Positions 1 to 6,239 of a stretch of DNA of 6,377 nucleotides are shown in pieces. A program made the position numbers and the translations under genes. Source of the stretch: an uncultured Nitrospina sp. (GTDB lineage Bacteria > Nitrospinota > Nitrospinia > Nitrospinales > VA-1). How positions within the stretch are numbered: the stretch's first letter is position 1; each line of letters opens with the position of its first letter. The DNA lies in the NCBI GenBank assembly GCA_950072225.1, contig CATMOP010000119.1, forward strand, positions 1-6,377, in the 5' to 3' direction. A model generated the notes under the pieces. The model was not told where the DNA came from and ran no database searches. It worked only from the letters and a program-made list of their open reading frames with translations.

Positions 1-337
1 CATGAGGAAGATAGTTATTATAAATTTAAAAAAATTAGGTTTTGATGATGACCATATTACTGTGGCCCAAGATGGCGCTGAAGGACTGAAAAGAATCATT
101 AAGGAGGAACCAACTTTAATCCTGTGCGATTATCACATGCCAAAAATGACTGGGTTGGAATTGTTGAAAATCCTGCAAAATGATGAGGAGCTAAAAAATA
201 TCCCGTTTATAATGGTCACCTCCGATTCAAACAAAGAAAAAATAAATGAATCTAAGAAGGAAGGAGTTAATGAATACATCATAAAACCGTTCAACGCTGC
301 AGAACTAAAAAAGAGAATAAAATCTGTTTTAAAATAG
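1..337 (+). CDS. CheY-like single-domain response regulator (5' partial)
   Basis: This is a phosphoacceptor receiver domain with no output domain, so it probably signals by protein-protein contact, as CheY does at the flagellar switch. The first visible codon is ATG at 2, but this is an internal Met: the reading opens with MRKIV, which matches helix 1 of CheY after the missing first strand and the acidic DD pair. About 14 N-terminal residues therefore lie outside the window. Counting from that Met, the phosphorylated Asp is D43 (CDYHMP), with T73 (MVTSD), Y92 and K95 (YIIKPF). The Asp-Thr and Thr-Lys spacings of 30 and 22 equal those of E. coli CheY D57/T87/K109, and Y92 corresponds to the switch residue Y106. 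The protein ends directly after the receiver with TAG at 335-337. The gene is much richer in A+T than the genes to its right. Without upstream context, a chemotaxis role is likely by similarity but not shown. Confidence 0.9.
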   Translation, partial: MRKIVIINLKKLGFDDDHITVAQDGAEGLKRIIKEEPTLILCDYHMPKMTGLELLKILQNDEELKNIPFIMVTSDSNKEKINESKKEGVNEYIIKPFNAAELKKRIKSVLK

Positions 338-345
338 CCGCTCTG

Positions 346-380
346 GATAAAATCTTGATCCATTCCAAGATTATCTTTTT
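346..380 (+). terminator. Probable intrinsic terminator between convergent genes
   Basis: A 7-bp stem, AATCTTG (351-357) with CAAGATT (366-372), encloses an 8-base loop. It can be extended by GAT (346-348) with ATC (373-375) across a 2-base bulge, and is followed by five T at 376-380. It begins 8 bases after the receiver gene stop, so it fits a terminator for that + strand gene. The 3' arm and T tract overlap the stop codon (371-373) and last codons of the convergent glycosyltransferase gene. Read on the - strand, the stem is followed by a short TTTT, so it could act in both directions. The stem is AT-rich, so its strength is uncertain. Confidence 0.5.
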
Positions 381-1510
381 ACAGGATAGACCCTTCCCCG
401 CCACTCGGTACGCGAAAAAACCAGAATCTGGATCGTGGAGTTTGCCATGATGGCCGCCATCACAACCGCACCTATCGGGAATAGACAAGCGTTTATGCGG
501 TTCAGTCCCAACTCGTCGCAGGTTTTTATCGTTGCCGCGGAAACCATGATCACCCCGAACAGGGAGAGTCCCGCCCATAGTACTCCGGTCCCGGCCACCA
601 CATTCCAGCCCAGAATCAGATAAGGCGTCAACAAAAACGCCAGCACCATGAAAACATAATATAGGGCGCGGGCGACAGAGCGTTTCATGGCCAGGAAAAT
701 ATTCTTTCTCCAGCCAATCCAGATCTCACGCAAACCATGATACATACGAATGGAAAACAGGCGCTTGGCATCGGCAACGAGAAGTTTGAGTCCTGCCTTT
801 TTCAACCGTTTGGCAATCAACACATCTTCCAGTACATCGGCCTTCCCGCCCTCGTGCCCACCGATGGCTTCATAAGCGGAACGTTTAAACATAAGAAACG
901 CCCCAAATCCCATCGCGCTTTTGTCATTGGGATCATTCACATTTTTAAAACGTGTCAAAGAGGCAATGAAGCCAAATATAACTGGCTGTACCGCCCTTTC
1001 CCAGAACGAACCGAACTCCGCTTTGGGCATCAAGGTCAACGCATCCAGACCGCGTTCTTTCATCGTAAAAACAGCAGTGCGCAGGGCATGAGGTTCAAAA
1101 ACGGGATCGGCATCGGTGAACAATAGAATCTCTCCTTTTGCCTTCTGGAAAGCCTGATACAGAGCGAAGGGTTTTCCCAGCCAACTCTCAGGCAGGTCCT
1201 TTCCTTCCAACGCAATCAAACGGGAATTGTTTTCCGCCAGATCCTGAATTAATTCACCGGTATGATCAGTAGAATGGTCGTTCAGCACAATCACTTCAAA
1301 GTTGGGGTAATCCTGTTTTAAAAGGGACAGCAAGCAAGCCTGGATTCCCCGCTCCTCATTTCGCGCTGGAACGCAGACCGAAACCATCGGCGGCTCGTCC
1401 AGCTCATGTGAAACCGGTTCAAGGCGAACCAGATAAATCAGGTTCACAGTCAGATAAGCAACTACCCCCACAATTAAAATCAGTTGTAGAAATGTCAATA
1501 TTTGTATCAA
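371..1510 (-). CDS. Membrane-anchored family 2 glycosyltransferase (CrtQ/CruC/HpnB-like)
   Basis: The gene encodes a GT-A fold, inverting glycosyltransferase that moves a sugar from a nucleotide-sugar donor to an acceptor at the inner face of the membrane. Residue numbers are for the 379-residue form. There is an N-terminal membrane helix at about 2-29, then the catalytic domain: ARNEE 49-53, D78 in the nucleotide-binding LNDHSTD, the metal-binding DAD at 133-135, the likely catalytic ED at 228-229, and a WRKN motif around R268. Three hydrophobic helices follow at about 281-301, 306-326 and 342-364, and the tail carries WRGRVYP. This plan matches hopanoid- and carotenoid-associated transferases, so a lipid or carotenoid acceptor is plausible, but no such pathway genes are nearby. 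I chose TTG at 1508-1510 because AAAGGG (1519-1524) sits 8 bases upstream and the protein then starts at the anchor helix. A GTG at 1610-1612 would add 34 residues but has no ribosome binding site. Confidence 0.86.
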   Translation of the reverse strand: MIQILTFLQLILIVGVVAYLTVNLIYLVRLEPVSHELDEPPMVSVCVPARNEERGIQACLLSLLKQDYPNFEVIVLNDHSTDHTGELIQDLAENNSRLIALEGKDLPESWLGKPFALYQAFQKAKGEILLFTDADPVFEPHALRTAVFTMKERGLDALTLMPKAEFGSFWERAVQPVIFGFIASLTRFKNVNDPNDKSAMGFGAFLMFKRSAYEAIGGHEGGKADVLEDVLIAKRLKKAGLKLLVADAKRLFSIRMYHGLREIWIGWRKNIFLAMKRSVARALYYVFMVLAFLLTPYLILGWNVVAGTGVLWAGLSLFGVIMVSAATIKTCDELGLNRINACLFPIGAVVMAAIMANSTIQILVFSRTEWRGRVYPVKR

Positions 1511-1518
1511 GAGAATTT

Positions 1519-1524
1519 CCCTTT
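1519..1524 (-). promoter_or_regulatory. Ribosome binding site deciding a TTG start
   Basis: On the - strand AAAGGG lies 8 bases before TTG at 1510-1508. This is the only good Shine-Dalgarno match near the 5' end of the glycosyltransferase gene. The upstream in-frame GTG at 1612-1610 is preceded by CTCTGTAA, which has none. It therefore favours the shorter protein beginning at its membrane helix. Confidence 0.5.
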
Positions 1525-1686
1525 GAGAGAAAAGAAAAACCGGATGAAGGCCAAATAATTTGATATGCTTAAGAACGGTGATCGAATGGAAAAAACAGGC
1601 TTCTTCCTTCACTTACAGAGTAGCATATTGCCATTTCCTGCTTCCGGTTCGTTACTCAGCCCACTAGTAGCTCTCAACAAAACACT

Positions 1687-2139
1687 ATGACAAAAGTTTC
1701 CTTATCTGTTTCGATATTTACCTTGTTTCTATTAGTCGTTATGGCAAGCCCGGCAATGGCTCTTTGCATCAAAAATGAAAAAGCCAATTTAAGAACAGGA
1801 CCCGGCACTAAATACGAAAAACTCTGGCAGGTGTTCCAATACATGCCTTTTAAACTGTTAGCAACCAAGGGTAACTGGAAGCAATTGCAGGATCTGGACG
1901 GAGACAAATACTGGGTCCATGCGCCCCTCACGACGCAGAGATTTAAGTGCGCTGTCATCAAAAACAATCAAACCAATCTCAGAGAAGGGCCCGGCACCCA
2001 ATACCCTAAAGTGAACTGGGCACCTGTGGACAAATATTTTTCCATGAAAGTCCTTAAAATCGAGAACAATTGGGTAAACATCGAAGACGCATCAGGCGAC
2101 AAAGCCTGGATATACCGGCCCCTCGTCTGGATCCAATAG
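1687..2139 (+). CDS. Exported protein with two bacterial SH3 repeats
   Basis: This is a 150-residue secreted protein, probably periplasmic. Residues 1-25 form a signal peptide: Lys at 3, a hydrophobic core to about 20, and a SPAMA cleavage site before L26. The residue before Cys27 is Leu, which does not fit a lipobox, so signal peptidase I is expected. The mature part is two tandem SH3_3/SH3_4-type repeats at about 26-80 and 87-149. Each has the hallmark NLRxGPGTxY (34-43 and 97-106), a central W and a closing DGDKYWVH or SGDKAWIY. A Cys opens each repeat at the same place (C27 and C88), so a disulfide tying the repeats together is possible. Such domains usually bind peptidoglycan or protein ligands at the cell envelope; there is no catalytic domain, so a structural or adaptor role is the best inference. 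The gene is divergent from the glycosyltransferase. The ATG at 1687 has no evident Shine-Dalgarno sequence, but the signal peptide supports this start. Confidence 0.88.
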   Translation: MTKVSLSVSIFTLFLLVVMASPAMALCIKNEKANLRTGPGTKYEKLWQVFQYMPFKLLATKGNWKQLQDLDGDKYWVHAPLTTQRFKCAVIKNNQTNLREGPGTQYPKVNWAPVDKYFSMKVLKIENNWVNIEDASGDKAWIYRPLVWIQ

Positions 2140-2150
2140 CTCCTTGGCGC

Positions 2151-2193
2151 AGGGACGGCGAGTCGCCGGTGTTCGTGGGCACATGTTGTCCCT
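2151..2193. repeat. Nested inverted repeats after the SH3 gene
   Basis: AGGGAC (2151-2156) pairs with GTCCCT (2188-2193). Inside lie CGGCG-AGT-CGCCG (2156-2168) and a weaker GTGT/GCAC pairing (2169-2172 with 2179-2182). Together they could fold as a small branched RNA on either strand. It begins 11 bases after the SH3 gene stop. There is no T tract of useful length, so it is not a classical intrinsic terminator. It may be a 3' transcript structure or a copy of a dispersed intergenic palindromic repeat. Confidence 0.4.
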
Positions 2194-2219
2194 TTAACTA
2201 GAGTCCGCCACCATTTTCT

Positions 2220-2234
2220 CAAGGCATAGCCTTG
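2220..2234. repeat. Short perfect hairpin CAAGGC/GCCTTG
   Basis: A perfect 6-bp inverted repeat with a 3-base ATA loop lies between the SH3 and aldehyde dehydrogenase genes, 27 bases after the nested palindromes at 2151-2193. No T tract follows on either strand. It may belong to the same intergenic repeat element. Confidence 0.35.
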
Positions 2235-2297
2235 CCCGGATTTCTCCCAAACCTTCCTTAATTTACTCAAAAAAAACTTTATTTCCTTCCCGATCAA

Positions 2298-2303
2298 TAT
2301 AAT
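2298..2303 (+). promoter_or_regulatory. Candidate -10 box for aldehyde dehydrogenase
   Basis: A perfect TATAAT lies in an AT-rich stretch about 80 bases before the ATG at 2383, in the proper orientation. At 17-bp spacing the -35 position (2275-2280, AACTTT) is a poor match, so the promoter may need an activator or be weak. The leader between this box and the gene contains an 11-base palindrome (2322-2332) and a GGGA/TCCC inverted repeat (2333-2344) that could be operator or leader structure. Confidence 0.4.
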
Positions 2304-2321
2304 AATTGAGGTACAGCCAAA

Positions 2322-2344
2322 ATTTATTAAATGGGAAATATCCC
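2322..2344. promoter_or_regulatory. Paired palindromes in the aldehyde dehydrogenase leader
   Basis: ATTTA-T-TAAAT (2322-2332) is directly followed by GGGA-AATA-TCCC (2333-2344). They lie about 20-45 bases downstream of the candidate -10 box and about 39 bases before the start codon, a usual place for a repressor operator. The palindromes are short and AT-rich regions produce them by chance, so this is tentative. Confidence 0.22.
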
Positions 2345-2372
2345 TGCTTATTTTTGATTCCCGAGCCTGATT

Positions 2373-2376
2373 GGAG
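2373..2376 (+). promoter_or_regulatory. Ribosome binding site GGAG deciding the ATG start
   Basis: GGAG lies 6 bases before the ATG at 2383. The in-frame TTG at 2371 overlaps this motif and has no ribosome site of its own, so translation should begin at 2383. Confidence 0.7.
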
Positions 2377-2382
2377 ATAGTC

Positions 2383-3894
2383 ATGACTACCGCAACCGCG
2401 CCGCAACCGCTTTCAGCGATTAAAGATTTTCTCGCCTCCCCACAAAAACTGTTGATTGATGGGAAGCGAGTCGACTCTGCCAGTGGAGATACTTTTGAGG
2501 TCCTGGACCCTTCCAACAACACTGTCCTGACCCGCGTTCCCAAGGGTGAAAAGGCAGATATCGACCGAGCTGTAAAATCGGCGCGAAACGCTTTCAAAAA
2601 CGGACCTTGGAGAAAACTGACCGTATCGGAAAGAGGCAAACTGATCTGGAAACTGGCAGACCTGATCGAACAACGGTCCGAAGAATTCGCACAACTGGAA
2701 ACCCTGGATAATGGAAAACCCCTGACCATCGCCCGTGCCGCGGATGTACCGCTCACCGTGGACAACTTCCGCTATTACGCCGGAATGGCGACGAAGATTC
2801 ATGGCGAAACGATTGATATCAGTGTTCCTTACGCACCGGGTGCCGAGTTTCTCGATTTTACTTTGCGGGAACCAATGGGCGTGGTAGGCCAGATCATTCC
2901 CTGGAACTTTCCCCTGCTCATGGCTACCTGGAAACTGGGCGTGGCCTTGGCCACCGGCAATTGCGTGGTCTTGAAACCGGCTGAACAGACACCGTTATCT
3001 GTCTTATACCTCGCAGGCTTGTTCGCGGAAGCAGGATTCCCCGATGGAGTGGTCAATATCGTCACCGGATTCGGGGATGCGGGCGAGGCCCTTGCCCGTC
3101 ATGAAGAGGTCGATAAAGTCGCCTTCACCGGAAGCACCGAAGTGGGTCATGAGATCATCAAATATTCTGCCGCAAACTTAAAACGGGTTTCGCTGGAGCT
3201 GGGGGGCAAGTCGCCCAGTATCGTGTTCGCCGATGCCGATCTGGATGTCGCCGCCCAGGGAGTAGCGGGTGCCATCTTTTTCAACCAAGGACAATGTTGT
3301 TGCGCAGGCTCCCGCCTGCTGGTGCATGAAAGTATTTATGAAGATTTAATCGGGCGCGTTTCCGCACTGGCGGACAATATCAAAATCGGACCGGGGATGT
3401 GCCCGGACACCGACATGGGCCCTATGGTTTCACGCGAACAACAGGAGCGGGTATTGACATATATCCGGTCCGGGGAACAGCAAGGAGCCACAACCCGTAC
3501 GAGCGGCAAACCTCTGAGTCGGGAAATGGAATCGGGATGTTATGTTGCCCCCACCGTTTTCGAAAATGTTAAGCCAGACATGAAAATCGTTGCGGAAGAA
3601 ATTTTTGGTCCGGTGGTGGTGGCCGCACCTTTTGAGGATCTCGATTCGGTCATTGCCCGTGGCAATGATACCATTTATGGTCTGGCGGCCAGCGTGTGGA
3701 CCCAGGACATCAACAAGGCACACAAAGTCGCCAAGGGTCTTAAGGCCGGCACCGTATGGGTAAACTGCCACAATATCTTCGATGCCGCGGCACCTTTTGG
3801 AGGCTACAAACAAAGCGGATTTGGCAGGGAAATGGGCATTCACGCCCTGGAAAACTACACTCAGGTCAAAAACGTCATCATCCAACTGCACTGA
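2383..3894 (+). CDS. NAD-type aldehyde dehydrogenase (ALDH1/2-like)
   Basis: This soluble enzyme of 503 residues oxidises an aldehyde to the carboxylic acid with NAD(P)+, and its length is normal for the superfamily. In order: the oxyanion Asn175 in PWNFPL; KPAE with K198 and E201, where the Glu normally contacts the ribose of NAD and argues for NAD over NADP; the FTGSTEVG Rossmann turn near 248-255; the general base Glu272 in LELGGK; the nucleophile Cys306, middle of three Cys in GQCCCAGSR; E406 and F408 in EEIFGPV; and the C-terminal PFGGYKQSGFGRE. The triple-Cys and KQSGFGRE patterns place it with ALDH1/2, phenylacetaldehyde and general aliphatic aldehyde dehydrogenases; the substrate cannot be told. 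The ATG at 2383 is chosen because GGAG at 2373-2376 is a good ribosome site 6 bases upstream; a TTG at 2371 overlaps that site. The gene stands alone on its strand and its end overlaps the convergent kinase gene by 17 bases. Confidence 0.96.
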   Translation: MTTATAPQPLSAIKDFLASPQKLLIDGKRVDSASGDTFEVLDPSNNTVLTRVPKGEKADIDRAVKSARNAFKNGPWRKLTVSERGKLIWKLADLIEQRSEEFAQLETLDNGKPLTIARAADVPLTVDNFRYYAGMATKIHGETIDISVPYAPGAEFLDFTLREPMGVVGQIIPWNFPLLMATWKLGVALATGNCVVLKPAEQTPLSVLYLAGLFAEAGFPDGVVNIVTGFGDAGEALARHEEVDKVAFTGSTEVGHEIIKYSAANLKRVSLELGGKSPSIVFADADLDVAAQGVAGAIFFNQGQCCCAGSRLLVHESIYEDLIGRVSALADNIKIGPGMCPDTDMGPMVSREQQERVLTYIRSGEQQGATTRTSGKPLSREMESGCYVAPTVFENVKPDMKIVAEEIFGPVVVAAPFEDLDSVIARGNDTIYGLAASVWTQDINKAHKVAKGLKAGTVWVNCHNIFDAAAPFGGYKQSGFGREMGIHALENYTQVKNVIIQLH

Positions 3895-5296
3895 GGGTGG
3901 GGATGCGGATTTTGAAGCGGGTGCCGACATCCAGTTTGCTCTCGACTTCTATTTTACCTTTATGGGCTTCGGCAATGTGTTTGCAGATGCTAAGCCCCAG
4001 ACCACTGCCCCCTTCATCCCGTGACCGGGCTTTATCCACCCGATAAAACCGGTCAAATATGGAAGGCAGGGCTTTTTCTGATATTCCGATGCCAGTATCC
4101 TGGATCGACAACAGGGCAAACTCCCCTTCATCCTGCAGTGAAACTTTCAACTCGCCTCCCGGTTGCGTGTATTTAATACCATTGTCTAAAATATTCCAGA
4201 CCATTTGCCGGAGCCGCACTTCATCGCCATTGATTTTCACCGACTCAAGAAATGCAATAATGATGCGGATATTTTTATCACTGGCCAAAACCTCGGCATG
4301 TTTGCACACTTCCTCCACCAGGTCTCTCAGTTCCATCGGCTTACAGTTCAGATGAATCTGGTTTTCATCGGACTTAGAGAGGATAAACAAGTCTTCCAGC
4401 ACTTTAGACATATAATTGATCTCTTCGAGATTGCTGGCAATCACTTCCTGGTACTCCTTCGGATCACGCGGTTTGCTCAATACCAATTCGTTTTGCCCTT
4501 TCAAAACTGTCAACGGGGTTCTCAACTCATGCGAAGCGTCACTACTGAATTGGCGCATTTGTGCAAATGAGTTTTCCAGCCGGTCCATCATTTCATTAAA
4601 AGTCAGGGCCAACTGGCCCAATTCATCCTGGACTTTAAGCACAGGAATGCGCTGGTTTAACTCCTGTCCCTGCCCAATATCCCGGGCGGTTTGAATAATT
4701 CTAGATATAGGTTTCAGGGCTCGCCGGGCCATAAACCGCGCGAACAGCGCGGCCAGAACAAGAACCAAGGGAACACTGGTGAACAGGAATATCCTCAGGT
4801 TCCTCAAAGTTTCCTGCACCGCTTCCAGTGAAGTCCCTACCTGAACCAGGTTGACCAGTTTCTTTTCCCGCAAAATGGGCATGGTGATAACTCGAATAGG
4901 ATGCTTGCCATCCACGAGAAATGTTTCGTACGAGTTTAATCCTTTAAGGGCATCGGTATAAGCGGCTTGGGATAGTGGGAACTTGGAAGCATCAATATTT
5001 TTGGATCGAGACCCAACATTGCCGGAGCCATCATAGATCCTGTAAAACTTATTAAGGTTTCCAGCCCCCATGAATTGCTCAAAAAACTGGTCGATTCCGG
5101 ACAATGGCGAGCGATTGAAATTCATTACCGCCGAGGTGGCCACAACAGTGGCCGAAACGGTCAAAGAGTTATCGACACTTTCGTAAAGGCGTTTGGAAAG
5201 GGAATAATTAAGAAAAACGCTGAATAGAATGAGAATGATGCCCAGTAATGTGACGTACCAGGCGGTCAACCTGGATCGAATGGATTTGAAAGCCAT
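3878..5296 (-). CDS. HAMP-containing sensor histidine kinase (CusS-like architecture)
   Basis: This 472-residue inner-membrane kinase is the sensor half of a two-component system. It has TM1 at about 12-32, a periplasmic sensor loop at about 33-168, TM2 at about 169-188 and HAMP at about 189-242. The dimerisation domain has the phosphorylated His256 in SHELRTP. The HATPase domain shows the N box (N368 and N372 in NILDNGIKYT), G1 DTGIGI 400-405, the F box FDRFYR 414-419 and G2 GSGLGL 430-435, so it is complete and should be active. Its ATG is 2 bases beyond the regulator's stop codon, which indicates translational coupling and makes that regulator the partner. Best family hits are likely to be called heavy-metal sensors, but the loop has no Cys and only one His (H132), so a metal signal is not supported by the sequence. 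Its last 17 bases overlap the convergent aldehyde dehydrogenase gene. Confidence 0.94.
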   Translation of the reverse strand: MAFKSIRSRLTAWYVTLLGIILILFSVFLNYSLSKRLYESVDNSLTVSATVVATSAVMNFNRSPLSGIDQFFEQFMGAGNLNKFYRIYDGSGNVGSRSKNIDASKFPLSQAAYTDALKGLNSYETFLVDGKHPIRVITMPILREKKLVNLVQVGTSLEAVQETLRNLRIFLFTSVPLVLVLAALFARFMARRALKPISRIIQTARDIGQGQELNQRIPVLKVQDELGQLALTFNEMMDRLENSFAQMRQFSSDASHELRTPLTVLKGQNELVLSKPRDPKEYQEVIASNLEEINYMSKVLEDLFILSKSDENQIHLNCKPMELRDLVEEVCKHAEVLASDKNIRIIIAFLESVKINGDEVRLRQMVWNILDNGIKYTQPGGELKVSLQDEGEFALLSIQDTGIGISEKALPSIFDRFYRVDKARSRDEGGSGLGLSICKHIAEAHKGKIEVESKLDVGTRFKIRIPTLSAVG

Positions 5297-5298
5297 GA

Positions 5299-5967
5299 TT
5301 ATTCTTTCATGATGTATCCAACGCCCCGGAGTGTATGCAAAAGCTTTTGGGAATAATTTTTATCGATTTTTTTTCTCAAATGGTTGACATAAACATCGAT
5401 CACGTTGGTGAAGGTGTCAAAATTATAATCCCATACATGCTCGGCGATCATCGTTCTCGTCAGCACCTTCCCCTGGTTTCGCAGAAAATATTCGAGCAGG
5501 CTGTATTCTTTTCCAGTGAGTTCAATTTCATGGTCTTCGCGTTTCACTTTGTGGCTGACCAGATCCAGGGTCAAGCCTGCGATCTCCAGTGTCGTCCTGG
5601 CTTCGATCTTTCCTCTTCGGAGCAGGACACGGATTCTGGCCAATAGCTCCGAAAAAGCGAATGGCTTGGTCAGGTAATCATCGGCTCCTTTGTTGAGCCC
5701 TGCCACCTTGTCTTCAACGGAATCTTTGGCTGTGAGGAGGAGAATGGGGGTTTCGATCTTCCGGTCTCTCAGAATAGATAAAACTTCCAGTCCGTCGATT
5801 TTAGGTAGCATGAGGTCCAGAATAATCAAGTCATACTGATTCTGCTCCCCAAAAAGCAGCCCCTCTTCCCCATCGATGGCGACATCTACGGCGTATGTTT
5901 CCTCTTCAAGGCCTTTTTTAATGAAACCGGAAACTTTTTTCTCATCTTCTACAATCAGAATACGCAT
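5299..5967 (-). CDS. OmpR/PhoB-family response regulator (CusR-like)
   Basis: This 222-residue DNA-binding regulator is probably phosphorylated by the kinase encoded just downstream. The receiver domain (about 1-117) has the acidic pocket E8-D9, the phosphorylated Asp51 in ILDLMLP, Thr79 in LLTAKD and Lys101 in LTKPF. The C-terminal winged helix (about 125-221) includes LTGKEYSLLEYFL, the recognition helix region in NVIDVYVNHLRKKI and the wing RGVGYIM. All family landmarks are intact. The start ATG (5967-5965) directly abuts the TAA stop of the upstream 68-residue gene, with no gap, and GGGA about 7 bases upstream can act as ribosome site; the stop is 2 bases before the kinase ATG. Such regulators usually bind tandem direct repeats and often control their own operon, so the repeat upstream of the operon at 6240-6329 is a candidate site. 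Regulon and signal are unknown. Confidence 0.95.
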   Translation of the reverse strand: MRILIVEDEKKVSGFIKKGLEEETYAVDVAIDGEEGLLFGEQNQYDLIILDLMLPKIDGLEVLSILRDRKIETPILLLTAKDSVEDKVAGLNKGADDYLTKPFAFSELLARIRVLLRRGKIEARTTLEIAGLTLDLVSHKVKREDHEIELTGKEYSLLEYFLRNQGKVLTRTMIAEHVWDYNFDTFTNVIDVYVNHLRKKIDKNYSQKLLHTLRGVGYIMKE

Positions 5968-6174
5968 TTAGCCATCCCATTTTTTCTGTACTTTATGAAG
6001 CTCTATCTCTCCTTTCAACATTTCAATATGTTTTTCACAATCCTTTTGGATCGCGGAATACATGGCTCGGCAACTTTCATCATTGGCATCAATCATGGCC
6101 TGCTTGCATATTTTTACCGCCTCATGGGAGGCTTCCAAAGCTTTCAAGATATTATCGTTAAACTTTCTATTCAT
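5968..6174 (-). CDS. Small helical Cys/His protein leading the two-component operon
   Basis: I do not recognise this 68-residue protein with certainty. It has no signal peptide or membrane helix, so it should be cytosolic, and it reads as two amphipathic helices (about 5-31 and 34-63) rich in Lys, Glu, Ala and Met. It has three Cys (23, 35, 46) and three His (17, 49, 60). The pattern LEASHEAVKI then KDCEKHIEML loosely recalls one helix pair of a ferritin/rubrerythrin-like bundle, with Cys46 and His17 where Glu ligands would be; this is inference only. It is very likely real: the ATG at 6174 has AGGA (6184-6181) 6 bases upstream, a promoter-like extended -10 lies about 35 bases upstream, and its TAA directly abuts the regulator ATG. 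Being first gene of the operon suggests an accessory role in sensing or in tuning the two-component pair, or simply a co-regulated effector. Confidence 0.78.
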   Translation of the reverse strand: MNRKFNDNILKALEASHEAVKICKQAMIDANDESCRAMYSAIQKDCEKHIEMLKGEIELHKVQKKWDG

Positions 6175-6180
6175 TCTCGA

Positions 6181-6184
6181 TCCT
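6181..6184 (-). promoter_or_regulatory. Ribosome binding site AGGA of the 68-residue gene
   Basis: On the - strand AGGA is followed by 6 bases and then ATG at 6174-6172. This supports both the reality and the start of the small gene. Confidence 0.6.
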
Positions 6185-6207
6185 GGATGACAGTTATTCC
6201 GACCTCT

Positions 6208-6216
6208 ATTCTATCA
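6208..6216 (-). promoter_or_regulatory. Extended -10 promoter of the three-gene operon
   Basis: Read on the - strand, 6216-6208 is TGATAGAAT, that is an extended -10 (TGn) joined to TAGAAT, five of six bases of the consensus. A transcript would start near 6201, giving a leader of about 27 bases before the ATG at 6174. The -35 position holds GGCGCC (6231-6236), unlike TTGACA, as is common for extended -10 or activator-dependent promoters. The repeat block at 6240-6329 lies about 40-130 bases upstream of the predicted start. Confidence 0.5.
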
Positions 6217-6239
6217 CTAATTTCCCACTCGGCGCCAGC

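Noticed and set aside
1628..1656. Promoter TTGCCA-N17-GTTACT for the SH3 gene
   Set aside because: The -35 half is fair, but the -10 half matches the consensus at only about two positions, too weak to annotate.
1762..1767. Lipobox at Cys27 of the SH3 protein
   Set aside because: The residue before Cys is Leu rather than Gly, Ala or Ser, and a good AMA signal peptidase I site precedes it.
2176..2192. Sigma-54 promoter resembling TGGGCAC-N-TTG
   Set aside because: The -12 GC doublet is missing at the required spacing and the bases are explained by the inverted repeat arm GTCCCT.
2371..2382. TTG at 2371 as aldehyde dehydrogenase start
   Set aside because: The TTG overlaps the GGAG ribosome site that serves the ATG at 2383 and adds only four residues.
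1968..2765. A 265-codon open frame on the - strand across the intergenic region and the aldehyde dehydrogenase 5' part
   Set aside because: It lies antisense to a certain gene and its Ser/Arg-rich translation has no recognisable domain. It also crosses the palindromic intergenic repeat and has no ribosome site I could identify. It is a shadow frame.
3430..3930. A 166-codon - strand frame antisense to the aldehyde dehydrogenase 3' end
   Set aside because: It overlaps two well-supported genes, has no known motifs, and its residues are explained by the opposite-strand coding pattern.
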